64,000 nucleotides of DNA from Rapidithrix thailandica (GCF_039710355.1 NZ_JBDKWZ010000005.1:186001-250000), one strand, 5' to 3'. Counted from the stretch's first letter, positions 1 through 8,668 are shown. Notes: a model not told the origin generated them from the sequence alone. Translations and numbers: made by a program.

Positions 1-803
1 CTACCAATAGTTTTGAAGTACGGGGAAAAAAACTGGGAATTATCGGATATGGTAATATCGGTTCTCAACTGTCAGTACTGGCTGAGTCCATGGGAATGGA
101 TGTGTATTATTATGATATTGTAGAAAAGCTTGCCCTCGGAAATGCTACCAAATGCACTTCCCTGAAAGAGTTGTTGAATACTGTGGATGTTGTGTCTCTG
201 CACGTGGATGGTCGCTCTGAGAATAAGAATATTTTTGGGGAGAAGGAATTTGCACAAATGAAAGACGGGGCTATTTTGATTAACCTGGCCCGGGGTTCGG
301 TGGTGCAGATACCGGCTTTGGTACATAACCTCAAAAACGGAAAACTGAAAGGGGCAGGGATTGATGTATTCCCGGAAGAACCTAAAAATAACCAGGAAGA
401 ATTTATTTCCGAATTGCGAACCATGCCGAATGTAATCCTGACACCACATATCGGAGGGAGCACCTTGGAAGCCCAGGAAAATATTGCCGACTTTGTGCCT
501 GGTAAATTGATCGAGTATGTGAATACCGGTAATACCTTTAACAGTGTGAATTTCCCGAACTTGCAGTTGCCACAACTCGAAAATGCGCACCGTTTGTTGC
601 ATATTCATAAAAACGTATCGGGAATCATTGCGAAAATCAACGGGGTGCTGGCACAGCACAATATCAACATTGTAGGGCAATACCTGAAAACCAATGAGCA
701 AATTGGTTATGTGATTACAGATATCGATAAAACGTATAGTGAGGAAGTGATTAAAGATCTGAAGTCTATCGAGCATACGATCAAATTCAGAATCTTGTAT
801 TAA
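1..803 (+). CDS. serA: D-3-phosphoglycerate dehydrogenase, 3' part (window-edge partial)
   Basis: This is the C-terminal part of the enzyme that oxidises 3-phosphoglycerate in the first step of serine synthesis. The frame is open from base 3, before the first internal ATG at 90, so the gene starts outside the window. The visible part opens in the NAD-binding Rossmann fold with GYGNIG, followed by the dehydrogenase signature (NLARGSVV, then GIDVFPEEP) and the catalytic-His region (LTPHIGGST). A C-terminal ACT regulatory domain follows (about the last 75 residues, beginning near NVSGIIAKINGVLAQHNIN), which in this family gives serine feedback inhibition. A strong hairpin follows the stop and is shared with the convergent peptidase gene. 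The identification is secure; the N-terminal substrate-binding half is not visible. Confidence 0.95.
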   Translation, partial: TNSFEVRGKKLGIIGYGNIGSQLSVLAESMGMDVYYYDIVEKLALGNATKCTSLKELLNTVDVVSLHVDGRSENKNIFGEKEFAQMKDGAILINLARGSVVQIPALVHNLKNGKLKGAGIDVFPEEPKNNQEEFISELRTMPNVILTPHIGGSTLEAQENIADFVPGKLIEYVNTGNTFNSVNFPNLQLPQLENAHRLLHIHKNVSGIIAKINGVLAQHNINIVGQYLKTNEQIGYVITDIDKTYSEEVIKDLKSIEHTIKFRILY

Positions 804-824
804 CTTTTACCAAGTTATAAAAAA

Positions 825-862
825 AGCCCTTCCGGATTGAAATCTCCGGAAGGGCTTTTTTA
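825..862. terminator. Bidirectional terminator between serA and the M28 peptidase
   Basis: A perfect 12-bp stem (825-836 with 845-856, arm AGCCCTTCCGGA) has an 8-nt loop. It is preceded by an A-run and followed by a T-run, so it can work for both convergent genes. Confidence 0.9.
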
Positions 863-877
863 TAACTGTGTCTCCTC

Positions 878-2356
878 TTATTGATTATAGAGTTCTTTTC
901 CTGCTTTATAATATTTGTCTCCCTTCTTCCAAAAAGGCGTTTGAGGGTCATTGCCAATCAGTCGGCAGGAGTATACATAAGCCCGAAAAAATTTGTACAA
1001 ATAGTCATAATCCACCGTATCCGGGTTGTCCGATTGCTGGTGGTAGTATTTCATGATTTCCTGGTCAAAGGCAGTAAATCCCAAACTGAAAGTAGGGGCC
1101 GGAATGCCTTTAAGGGCAAAGTTGACATTGTCTGAGCGGTCAAATAAGCCCTGTTCCGGAGCCGGATCATCGGTGGCTTTTAAGGCATACGTTTCACATG
1201 CTTTTACGATATGATCGCTGGCGGTGGTGCGGTTAAGCCCTATGATGGTGGCAATGCTGGTATCGTTATAGCCTCCGTTATCGCTGTTAAAGCAGTAGAC
1301 CATTTTATCCAAAGGCAATAAGGGGTGTTCCACATACCACTTTGAGCCTAACAGGCCCTTTTCTTCTCCGGTAAATAAAATGAATAATGCCGAGCGTTTG
1401 GTGGGGAACTTTGCCAGATTTTCAGCAGCACTTAACACCGTTACAGTCCCGATAGCATTGTCACGGGTTCCGTTGAAGATAGAATCACCTTCCGCATTGG
1501 GCTCTCCCACACCTACATGGTCGTAATGGGCTGAATAAATGATAAATTCCTCTTTTAACTTCGGGTCGGTTCCCTCTACCATTCCGACTATATTGCTCGA
1601 TTGAATTTGTTCCACTACCCGTCCTTCGATTTCAATACTGACTTTTTGCCCTTGAAGGGTTTCAATTTCTTGAACCAAGGTGTTGTCCATGTCTTTTAAC
1701 CAAAGATAAGGCAATTCCAATTCTTCCTTTTCTTGCAGTTGGACTTGAGATTTATGCAAATAGCCTTTCAAAAAATTCCACGGCAATTTCCTGGAATTAT
1801 AAAATTCGATAACGGCCAATGCCCCATGCTGAATGGCTAATTCTTTTTTGATTTTAATTTTCTTAAACATGCTCTGAGGATTGCCCTCAGCACCACCGTG
1901 TACAAATACAATTTTGCCTTTTACATCTTTGCCTTTATAGTCATTTTCCAGCCCGTTTTGGAGGTAAACGATTTTTCCTTCTAATTTCTCGTTCTTGCCA
2001 TCCAATACCAGAAAGTCCTCTTTTACTTCAAAGTTGTGCTCGGCAAAGCGAAGGGATGCGGCAGAAGCCGGCTGGGTCTTTTTCAAAGATACATGTTGAA
2101 AGTAGCCGTTTCCATTGGCACCGGGTACTGGCTGGACCCCATAGCGTTGAAAAGTGGTAGCCAAATATTTTGCTGCGATTTTCAATTCCGGAGAACCTGT
2201 ATCACGGCCCCGTAGTTCATCCGAAGCCAGAAAATGAATATGTCCTTGAATCGTACTTTTTTGTACGGTTTCATCTGTTTTATCTTTGTCAGTCTTTTGC
2301 GCGAATACGTTAGGAGTAAGTAAGATGCAAAAGAACCAGATGATGAATTTGCTCAT
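878..2356 (-). CDS. Secreted M28-family zinc metallopeptidase
   Basis: A 492-residue exported peptidase, probably an aminopeptidase acting in the periplasm or outside the cell. It has a Sec signal peptide ending ...NVFAQ at residue 20. A PA-like insert region occupies roughly 110-250 and the M28 catalytic domain runs from about 250. Zinc and catalytic motifs are visible: SAHYDHVG (H277, D279), TRDNAIG (D299 bridging the two zincs), FTGEEKGLLGS (E331/E332) and NSDNGG near 358. These match bimetallic M28 enzymes; the exact substrate cannot be read. It is monocistronic, convergent with serA, and shares the terminator at 825-862. Confidence 0.93.
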   Translation of the reverse strand: MSKFIIWFFCILLTPNVFAQKTDKDKTDETVQKSTIQGHIHFLASDELRGRDTGSPELKIAAKYLATTFQRYGVQPVPGANGNGYFQHVSLKKTQPASAASLRFAEHNFEVKEDFLVLDGKNEKLEGKIVYLQNGLENDYKGKDVKGKIVFVHGGAEGNPQSMFKKIKIKKELAIQHGALAVIEFYNSRKLPWNFLKGYLHKSQVQLQEKEELELPYLWLKDMDNTLVQEIETLQGQKVSIEIEGRVVEQIQSSNIVGMVEGTDPKLKEEFIIYSAHYDHVGVGEPNAEGDSIFNGTRDNAIGTVTVLSAAENLAKFPTKRSALFILFTGEEKGLLGSKWYVEHPLLPLDKMVYCFNSDNGGYNDTSIATIIGLNRTTASDHIVKACETYALKATDDPAPEQGLFDRSDNVNFALKGIPAPTFSLGFTAFDQEIMKYYHQQSDNPDTVDYDYLYKFFRAYVYSCRLIGNDPQTPFWKKGDKYYKAGKELYNQ

Positions 2357-2602
2357 AAGTTATGTAATTATGGTGAAGTCCGTGAAGATACGATGTAGTT
2401 CCAATTTTGTAAATGAAATTCGGATGAATGGTTGCCGGAAGGGTGAAATAAGTGCATACATTTATGAGAATGTAGTGATTCCCTTAAAATGGAAAGGCCA
2501 TATTGTATAGCAAGAAAGAAGCGTAATTGACCAATACAATCGTATCATTTACTTTTAAGGTTTTAATTAAAAATTCTCCTGATCCGTATACTCAATATAG
2601 AT

Positions 2603-3310
2603 ATGACTAAACATTTACAACTATTCATTTTTTTGATTACTTTCATTTTTATGTCAACTTCAAGTTTTGCTCAAAAAAAATATAAGTGGGTACAGGGCAA
2701 GGCGGAATTGTTAGATGGAGAAAAATTTGAAGGAAAGTTGATATACCGCCCGGATGATATAAGAGGCTTGATTCAATTGAAAAAGGAGGAAAGAATCTTA
2801 ACATATTCTCCTTTTGATGTAAGCTTGTTTAGTTATTATGACAAGAAAACGAAGAAAAACAGAGTGTTTCATTCGCTTCCTATTTTCAACTATTCGGATG
2901 AAAGTTTCCAACCTGAATTTTTAGAACTTTTGTTTGAAGGGGAATTGATTACTGTTTTTAAACAACATGTTGCCGTAAAGCGTCCGGATCAGCCCTTAGA
3001 AGCGAAAGTAGATTGGGAATTTATCATTCTTGCGGATATGACCTCCGGAAAGATGGAATACTATTCTTATCCTAATGAAATGACTAAACGCAGAAAGGTT
3101 TCTTTTTGGGAGGCATTTGAATTCAAGAATCCATTTGCCAAATATGCTTATGACAAACGACTTTTAACAGATATGGTAGGGAATAAATCTGCAATTCTCA
3201 GAGAATATACCAAAAAAGAAGAGCTTAGAATTAAGCAAGTAGAAGGCTTGGTAAAAGTCCTTGCCAAGTACCATGAGTTGATGGAGGCAGGCTACAATTT
3301 AGTAAATTAA
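2603..3310 (+). CDS. Secreted protein of unknown function, 235 aa
   Basis: I do not recognise a family. The protein begins with a hydrophobic signal peptide ending ...SSFAQ near residue 24, followed by about 210 mostly polar residues rich in Lys and Glu with alternating hydrophobic positions, suggesting a beta-rich soluble periplasmic domain. The early segment (LLDGEKFEGKLIYRPDD) resembles small beta-sandwich proteins of Bacteroidota, but this is only a pattern impression. The gene stands alone, divergent from the M28 peptidase and 193 bp upstream of the Tat-dependent phosphoesterase. Codon use matches its neighbours, so I take it as a real gene. Confidence 0.7.
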   Translation: MTKHLQLFIFLITFIFMSTSSFAQKKYKWVQGKAELLDGEKFEGKLIYRPDDIRGLIQLKKEERILTYSPFDVSLFSYYDKKTKKNRVFHSLPIFNYSDESFQPEFLELLFEGELITVFKQHVAVKRPDQPLEAKVDWEFIILADMTSGKMEYYSYPNEMTKRRKVSFWEAFEFKNPFAKYAYDKRLLTDMVGNKSAILREYTKKEELRIKQVEGLVKVLAKYHELMEAGYNLVN

Positions 3311-3503
3311 AGTAGCCACCTCTCTCTGTTTCCGGGAGTAGCTTTTCCCTCTGGCCTCAAAGGATTTGTGCACTTACCATAAGTTTGTGGTCCCTTCTGA
3401 AAATTCATCAAAAATTATTCATCCGGTTTCTACCTTTTTGATAAGCTTCATTATCTTTATGAATTAAAAATTAACTAACCATTCAATTAATTAATCTAAC
3501 AGG

Positions 3504-4448
3504 ATGAATTCAAGACGAAGTTTTATCAAAAAGGTCGGAGTAGCGGCAGGAGCTGCTTCATTGGCCGTCAGTACCAATGTATTGGCGGAAGCTCAAAAAA
3601 AGAAAAAAGCCAAACGGGCTTTGCGTATTGCGCATTTGACAGACGTACATTTATTGGCCGAACCCAAAGCGGAAAATGCTATGGTGACGCTATTTACGGA
3701 ATTGAATTCGATGAAAGATCAACCGGATTTTATCATCAACACGGGTGATACTATCATGGATGCCAACAATCAATTGCCCGAAGTGGTGGAAGAGCGTTGG
3801 GAAGCCTGGCACCGGGTGTGCCAGCACAATTCATTGAAAATGCATCATTGCATTGGCAATCATGATGTATGGTACCTGCCCAAAGAGAAAAAGGAGCAAT
3901 ACAAAGGGGACAAACGCCTTGGAAAAACCTGGGTGATGGACGAACTGAAAATGAAACAACGGTATTATTCCTTCTCTCAAGGGGGCTGGCATTTTATCGG
4001 GCTGGACAGTATTAACTACGGGGACAAGGGTGTACATATCGATGAAGAGCAATTGACTTGGTTGAAAGCCGAATTGGACAAAATCGGCCCGGATGCCCCG
4101 GTTTGTGTGTATTCTCATATTCCTATTTTATCCATTACTTCTTTCACCTATTATTTGCATCGCAAACCGGCTACCGAAGTTCGTTTTCCTTGGGGCGATA
4201 TGCATTCGGATTTTAACGATCTGAAAGCCTTGTTTCATAAACATAAAAATGTAAAACTGGCGCTCAGCGGCCACAACCACTACATTGACGATGTGGATTA
4301 CCTAGGTACTAAGTACTTGTGCAACGGAGCGGTTTCCGGCTCTTGGTGGGGTGGTGATTTGGACGAGTTCCCTCCGGCCTATGCGTTGATCGACCTCTAC
4401 GAAGACGGAACGATCGAGCATGAGATGGTATATTATAAGTGGAAATAA
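3504..4448 (+). CDS. Tat-exported calcineurin-like metallophosphoesterase
   Basis: A 314-residue predicted phosphoesterase with a classical twin-arginine signal: SRRSFIKK at residues 3-10, a hydrophobic alanine-rich stretch and a likely cleavage after ...VLAEA. Tat export implies folding, and probably metal loading, in the cytoplasm before transfer to the periplasm. The metallophosphoesterase motifs occur in order: LTDVH, NTGDT, GNHD, a YSHIP histidine and SGHNH. These supply the Asp/His/Asn ligands of a dinuclear metal centre. The substrate (phosphodiester, phosphomonoester or nucleotide) is not deducible. A second family member (5296-6108) is coded nearby on the other strand with a different export signal. 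Confidence 0.9.
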   Translation: MNSRRSFIKKVGVAAGAASLAVSTNVLAEAQKKKKAKRALRIAHLTDVHLLAEPKAENAMVTLFTELNSMKDQPDFIINTGDTIMDANNQLPEVVEERWEAWHRVCQHNSLKMHHCIGNHDVWYLPKEKKEQYKGDKRLGKTWVMDELKMKQRYYSFSQGGWHFIGLDSINYGDKGVHIDEEQLTWLKAELDKIGPDAPVCVYSHIPILSITSFTYYLHRKPATEVRFPWGDMHSDFNDLKALFHKHKNVKLALSGHNHYIDDVDYLGTKYLCNGAVSGSWWGGDLDEFPPAYALIDLYEDGTIEHEMVYYKWK

Positions 4449-4465
4449 CACAAAGGATATAACTT

Positions 4466-4504
4466 TAAAAAACAACCTTCCGGGTACTTTGGTACCCGGA
4501 AGGT
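4466..4504 (-). terminator. Terminator of the 4569-5207 gene
   Basis: A perfect 13-bp stem (4475-4487 with 4492-4504) has a 4-nt loop. The T-rich tail is on the leftward side, so it mainly terminates the leftward gene; on the rightward side the tail is poor. It may still act weakly for the convergent phosphoesterase. Confidence 0.8.
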
Positions 4505-4568
4505 GTTAAACACTGGTATGAAGTTGTTTTTATGACTTCATTATTTTTGCCTCTATACGGCTTCTTCT

Positions 4569-5207
4569 TTAAAAGGACAGTTGTACCCCTCCACTAAAGT
4601 TGAATAGCTTATGAAAAGGAAAGGTTTTTTGATTGGGTAGCCAAGAGTATATATAAAGGTCGTAGGTCCCGATCTCATAATAAACCCCGATGGATTTAAT
4701 CGATGAGTTTTTGTAAGTGCGTTGGATGCGTTGCCCTATGAAAGGAGCAAACCGCCTGTTACTTGTCCACCAATAATACCCTTTGGAGTAAAGGTTTCTA
4801 TCATTCAAGCGGTTAAAACGGGTTCCCCAAGCCTGGAAAATGGAAAGGCCTACCGCCAGAGGCTCTATTTGCAGAGGTTTGTTTTTCCAATCTATCCTCC
4901 AAGGGATGTATTGGGCTTTGATGCCTCCGGTGAGGATATCATCCCCGCCAATAGCTTTGGGTAAGTATCCGATAGTAATATCTAGTTCTATTCTTTTCTT
5001 TCGTAAAATCTTTTTCCCTGCACTGACAGACAAAAAACCATACCCTCCGGCAAAGTGGATTTTACTGTGGTCCGGTACAAACCATTTCCGTTTTTTAGGG
5101 CCGGTCTCCTCTTTTTCTTCTTCCTGGGCAAAGGAGTTTGAGGCAAACAGAAATATAAAAGTGAGTAGGTATATAAAAGTTTGAAATCGCCACATTGTAG
5201 GGTTCAT
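4569..5207 (-). CDS. Secreted or outer-membrane protein of unknown function, 212 aa
   Basis: Not recognised. A signal peptide ends ...SNSFAQ near residue 28 (the start could also be the Met at residue 5). A charged linker (EEEKEETGPKKRK) is followed by segments alternating hydrophobic and polar residues (IHFAGGYGFLSVSAGKK, IELDITIGYLPKA). The protein ends in Phe after GGVQLS, a terminal signature often seen in small outer-membrane beta-barrels. I infer a small barrel with low certainty. It is convergent with the upstream phosphoesterase gene and has its own terminator. Confidence 0.65.
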   Translation of the reverse strand: MNPTMWRFQTFIYLLTFIFLFASNSFAQEEEKEETGPKKRKWFVPDHSKIHFAGGYGFLSVSAGKKILRKKRIELDITIGYLPKAIGGDDILTGGIKAQYIPWRIDWKNKPLQIEPLAVGLSIFQAWGTRFNRLNDRNLYSKGYYWWTSNRRFAPFIGQRIQRTYKNSSIKSIGVYYEIGTYDLYIYSWLPNQKTFPFHKLFNFSGGVQLSF

Positions 5208-5295
5208 TTTTTACAGGCACTTTACTCCTGCCGTTTTCTATAGTTTTTGTGTTCGTATTTGCTGCCGGTGAACTGTTCAGGGTTGGGGGCCTAAA

Positions 5296-6108
5296 CTAAA
5301 AGTCGACAACAACATGGCTGAATCCCCCTTCCCATATTTTCACCACTACATAGCTTTTTTTGGATGTGGAAAAAGAATTCAGATAGGTAACGCCATCATT
5401 ATAAGGCTCTCCGATAGAGTAATCGTGGTTATGTCCGTTCATGGAAAGCAGCGTTTTACCCCATTTACTCAGCGTTTGGGCATAACTGGTTTCCAGGGTA
5501 TTGTCAAAATCATCATTACCCGGAGGCACATGTTGTATCACCAAGGCATTTTTATAATGGGACGTATCGGAAAGCTGTTCGTCTAACCAAGGGATGTCCG
5601 GGACTTTTCCGCTGAATCCGAATTCCCGCCCGTTGGTGTTTAACATCACAAAACGGAATCCTTTATAGGTAAAGGAATAGTCCATGGGACCGAACATCTG
5701 TTCATAGATTCTACGCCCGTTATAAATGATATCATGATTGCCGATGACGGTGAGGTAGGGGACTTTCAGTTTTCCCAGGATTTCAGCCATAAGAGAAAAT
5801 TCCAAGTCCAAACCGAAGTCGGAGATGTCTCCCGAATGTATTACAAATTCGATATCCGAGCGTTTGTTCAAAACATTGACAAAGTCGGTCGATGCATCGT
5901 AGAAACGTTGGGTGTCTCCAATAAAAGCGAAGGTTACGGTATCGCTGTTACCTGTTGGGTTATCCAAGAGCCGGTTGAGGTTCTTTTGGGTCAGGTCTTT
6001 TTCATGGTCTTCCAGGGTGATTTCAAAAGGTGAGTAACTAATACATTGGCCGAAAATCATGGCTGCTATCCCTACCGCAATGAATCCCTTTAATAGTTTT
6101 TGTATCAT
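5296..6108 (-). CDS. Exported metallophosphoesterase, membrane-anchored or secreted
   Basis: A 270-residue calcineurin-like phosphoesterase with the family motifs FIGDTQ, HSGDISDFG, GNHD, QHVPPGND and NGHNHD in order, giving a complete set of metal ligands. The N-terminus is a hydrophobic segment followed by FGQC (C22). This looks like a lipoprotein signal, but Gln at -1 is not a standard lipobox, so lipid anchoring is uncertain; a Sec signal or membrane anchor is the safer reading. It faces left, codirectional with msrB and the 4569-5207 gene, but is separated from both by non-coding DNA. The substrate is unknown. Confidence 0.87.
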   Translation of the reverse strand: MIQKLLKGFIAVGIAAMIFGQCISYSPFEITLEDHEKDLTQKNLNRLLDNPTGNSDTVTFAFIGDTQRFYDASTDFVNVLNKRSDIEFVIHSGDISDFGLDLEFSLMAEILGKLKVPYLTVIGNHDIIYNGRRIYEQMFGPMDYSFTYKGFRFVMLNTNGREFGFSGKVPDIPWLDEQLSDTSHYKNALVIQHVPPGNDDFDNTLETSYAQTLSKWGKTLLSMNGHNHDYSIGEPYNDGVTYLNSFSTSKKSYVVVKIWEGGFSHVVVDF

Positions 6109-6129
6109 GGAGTGTAGTAGTTGATATAA

Positions 6130-6291
6130 TCATATTTTCTCGAACTGTTTGTAACATCCAAACAATTCTTGAAATCTGATAATTTCAAAATCAATCAGCT
6201 CTTTGGGTATATTCACCTGATGCTTGAAACTTACTTCAATTGCTACTTGTGCTTGTTCAGGAGAAGACAGAGCCTTCGTTTTTAACTGGTC
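6130..6291 (-). pseudogene. Possible gene remnant (open frame without a start codon)
   Basis: Within the 399-bp gap upstream of the phosphoesterase, the leftward strand has a 53-codon open frame ending in TGA at 6130. It has no ATG and is bounded upstream by a TAA at 6292. Its translation looks protein-like (for example VNIPKELIDFEIIRFQELFG, then CYKQFEKI). I infer the 3' end of a decayed gene. It could also be chance coding potential in AT-rich DNA. No family is recognised. Confidence 0.4.
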
Positions 6292-6299
6292 TTAAAAGC

Positions 6300-6343
6300 A
6301 AAACTATGGAAACTACAATAGCTTTCAAAGTTTCCATAGTTTT
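6300..6343. terminator. 15-bp perfect inverted repeat, probable msrB terminator
   Basis: The arms 6300-6314 and 6329-6343 (AAAACTATGGAAACT and its complement) enclose a 14-nt loop. On the leftward strand the stem is followed by GCTTTTAAG, which fits a terminator about 165 bp past the msrB stop. The long arms and loop also allow a regulatory dyad. The rest of the 6109-6507 gap is AT-rich and, apart from the remnant at 6130-6291, shows nothing I can name. Confidence 0.5.
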
Positions 6344-6507
6344 CTTTCTGGAATTTATTCGGATTTTTGTTCTTTATATTCGTTTTAGTTCTGTTATTTT
6401 AGAACTTTATATAAAAGCAAATATAAGTACCTTTCTTGAATCCGGAAAAGAAGCGGGGAAAAGCTTATTCTTGTAAAGTCTAAAGTGAAATGAAATAAGG
6501 GATAAAA

Positions 6508-6951
6508 TTATTCTTCAGACAACTTGATGGAAGCTGAATTGATACAGAAGCGCAAACCACTGGGGGCGGGCCCATCGGGGAAGACATGTCCAAGGTGTGC
6601 ATCACATACATTGCACAATACTTCGATCCGGTGCATTCCGAAACTCAAATCTTCCAGGTAATGGATCACATTGTTTTTCACCGGTTCGGTAAAACTGGGC
6701 CAGCCGCTGTTCGATTCGAATTTTTGCCGTGAATCAAACAGAGGGGTATTACAACATTTGCAGGCGTATAGACCTGGGGTGTGTTTTTCACAATATTCAC
6801 CTGTGAAAGCCCGCTCCGTACCTTTCTGGCGGGTGATCCGGAACTCCTCCGCTGTCAAAAGCTCTCTCCATTCCTCTTCACTTTTTTCTACCCTTTTGTC
6901 CGGTTGAGGGTTGCCCTGTTGGGCATAATGCATTACATCCTTCCAAGTCAT
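6508..6951 (-). CDS. msrB: Peptide-methionine (R)-S-oxide reductase MsrB
   Basis: A 147-residue cytoplasmic enzyme that reduces methionine-R-sulfoxide in oxidised proteins. Zinc-binding pairs are C64/C67 (CKCC) and C113/C116 (CNVC). The catalytic Cys is C136 in RFCINS, the usual RYCxN motif, with a likely resolving Cys at C54. NSGWPSF and HLGHVFPDGP are typical family stretches. No MsrA domain is fused and none is adjacent. A TAACTTTG -7 box (leftward, 6974-6981) lies about 25 bp upstream of the start, although I do not see a good -33 TTG. Confidence 0.97.
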   Translation of the reverse strand: MTWKDVMHYAQQGNPQPDKRVEKSEEEWRELLTAEEFRITRQKGTERAFTGEYCEKHTPGLYACKCCNTPLFDSRQKFESNSGWPSFTEPVKNNVIHYLEDLSFGMHRIEVLCNVCDAHLGHVFPDGPAPSGLRFCINSASIKLSEE

Positions 6952-7244
6952 GGTACCTAGTGATTAGTTTTCGCAAAGTTACAAAACCTGTTCTTCTTAC
7001 AGCTATTTATTCGAGGGATTTCAGGCTATTTTCAGAGGTGGTACAACGAATTTTGAGATAAGCATGTCCTAAACTATAGACACCCTCACAAAATAAATTT
7101 TCAGGCGGATAGTTGGCAATAAGCAATTGTGATGGGATGCCGGTCCGGAGCAGGAAACCCTGAGTCATTAAAAAAAGAGCTGTTGGTGTAAAGCTATGGC
7201 CCAATGACTTTGAGAATTAAGTGGGTGTTTAGGTTTTTATTAAA

Positions 7245-7404
7245 GAAGTGAATTAAACTTTTTCTTTTTCCTGAAAAGGTTTCAAAAATGCCTCCTCTGT
7301 GTTACTTTTTTCAACAATAGCTTTGGCTATTTTCTTCAAAAAGTACCTTGATGAGCCGGTTTTGATTCCATTTTCGGTCAAAAATTATACGTGTAAACCA
7401 CTTC
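7245..7404 (+). mobile_element. MITE-like repeat, copy 1 (160 bp)
   Basis: First of three copies of a short repeat. It begins GAAGTGAATTAA and ends GTAAACCACTTC, so the ends form an imperfect terminal inverted repeat. It is flanked by a 3-bp direct repeat AAA (7242-7244 and 7405-7407). An internal hairpin has stems 7303-7310/7338-7345 and 7316-7321/7326-7331. There is no coding capacity, so it would need a transposase in trans. It ends 25 bp before the serpin start codon. The remainder of the 6952-7429 gap (6982-7244) holds nothing recognised. Confidence 0.85.
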
Positions 7405-7429
7405 AAAACAATCTTTCTACCAAATAACT

Positions 7430-8668
7430 ATGAATATGAAAACTTTAATGCTTTATTGTCTGTGGTTACCTTTTACGATCATGGCTTGTAAAAACAATTC
7501 GATGAACCCTGAAGAAGACAATCGGCCTAATTTGAGAACCTTGTCTTCGCAAGAAAAAGAAATCGTTTCTTCTTCCAATGCATTTGCTTTTGACCTGTTC
7601 CAGGCACTTGAGGCACAGGAAGAAGGAAAAAATCTGTTTTTTTCTCCTTTGAGTGTGGGCTTCGCATTGCATATGGCGATAAACGGTGCTTCAGGAGAGA
7701 CAAAAGAAAATATGAAAGAAGTACTGGGGCAACATACACTAAGTGATCTACAAGCAAATCAAGCGGTAAAAGATTTGACAGAATTACTGTTGAGTATGGA
7801 TAAGAAGACTTGCCTGGATATTGCCAATTCTGTTTGGTATGATGATCAATTGACCTTACGGGATGATTTTTCAGAAAGACTGGAAGCGTATTTCGATGGT
7901 AAAATAGCCGGTTTGGATTTTAAAAGTCCCACTGCGAAAGAAACCATCAACCAATGGGTGGAGGAAAAGACACAAGAAAAAATCAAGCAATTGGTAAGTG
8001 AGGTGAAAGAATCGGACAGAATGTTTTTGATCAACGCGATTTACTTTAAAGCTCAGTGGGCCCAACAATTCGATAAAGAAAAAACTGCCCATTCGGAGTT
8101 TACTTTGGAAAACGGACAGGTGAAAGAAGTGCCCATGATGTCTGCCAAATCCACAAAACTTTCCCTTTATCAGGATGAACGCTTTCAGTTAGTGGAGATC
8201 CCTTATGGCAATGGTCAATTTTCTATGACGGTGTTATTGCCTCAGAAAGGGCACACAACCCAAGAAATAATGGAATTGTTGAATGAGGAAAGTTTGAAAA
8301 ACTGGCTCAATCAAAGTACTACAGTGGAGAAAAGCTTGTATTTGCCCCGTTTCAAAATGGCGTATAAAGTGAAACTGAATACCGTATTAGAATCGATGGG
8401 GATGGCATTACCGTTTTCCGAGCAAGCAGACTTTTCCGGTTTTTTCCGAGAAGCTACCGGGCAACAATTACGAATCGACCGGGTGATTCATCAAAGTTTT
8501 ATTGAGGTGGATGAAGAAGGTACGGAAGCGGCTGCTGCCACCAATACAGGTGTGGGAGTTACCTCTATTAATCTTCCGGTCATGATTAACCGGCCGTTTG
8601 TCTTTTTGATCCGGGAGAAGCACAGCGGATCGGTACTTTTTGCCGGAAAATTAATGGACCCTTCCTAA
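7430..8668 (+). CDS. Serpin family protease inhibitor, lipoprotein
   Basis: A 412-residue full-length serpin, a suicide-substrate inhibitor that traps proteases by a conformational change. The N-terminus is a lipoprotein signal ending IMAC (C20), so it is probably anchored in the cell envelope. The typical shutter/breach motifs are present: NLFFSPLSVGFALHMAINGA, NAIYFKAQWAQQF and the C-terminal NRPFVFLIREK. The hinge of the reactive loop reads DEEGTEAAAATNTG, with Thr at P14 and small residues at P12-P9, so it should be inhibitory. By spacing, P1-P1' falls around VGVTS, small or aliphatic, hinting at elastase- or subtilisin-like targets (inference). The repeat at 7245-7404 occupies its immediate upstream region and may affect its expression. 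Confidence 0.95.
   Translation: MNMKTLMLYCLWLPFTIMACKNNSMNPEEDNRPNLRTLSSQEKEIVSSSNAFAFDLFQALEAQEEGKNLFFSPLSVGFALHMAINGASGETKENMKEVLGQHTLSDLQANQAVKDLTELLLSMDKKTCLDIANSVWYDDQLTLRDDFSERLEAYFDGKIAGLDFKSPTAKETINQWVEEKTQEKIKQLVSEVKESDRMFLINAIYFKAQWAQQFDKEKTAHSEFTLENGQVKEVPMMSAKSTKLSLYQDERFQLVEIPYGNGQFSMTVLLPQKGHTTQEIMELLNEESLKNWLNQSTTVEKSLYLPRFKMAYKVKLNTVLESMGMALPFSEQADFSGFFREATGQQLRIDRVIHQSFIEVDEEGTEAAAATNTGVGVTSINLPVMINRPFVFLIREKHSGSVLFAGKLMDPS

Noticed and set aside
72..776. Long leftward open frame opposite serA
   Set aside because: It lies entirely antisense to a well-conserved gene and has no recognisable motif; antisense open frames of this kind are common over coding DNA.
2286..2510. Rightward 74-codon frame at the start of the M28 gene
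   Set aside because: It overlaps the conserved signal-peptide region of the peptidase antisense and has no plausible product.
6240..6476. Rightward 78-codon hydrophobic frame
   Set aside because: It runs through the perfect inverted repeat and AT-rich spacer; its hydrophobicity reflects T-rich DNA.
7007..7204. Leftward 65-codon frame in the gap before the serpin
   Set aside because: No leader, no family and no neighbouring context; might be another remnant but I cannot support it.
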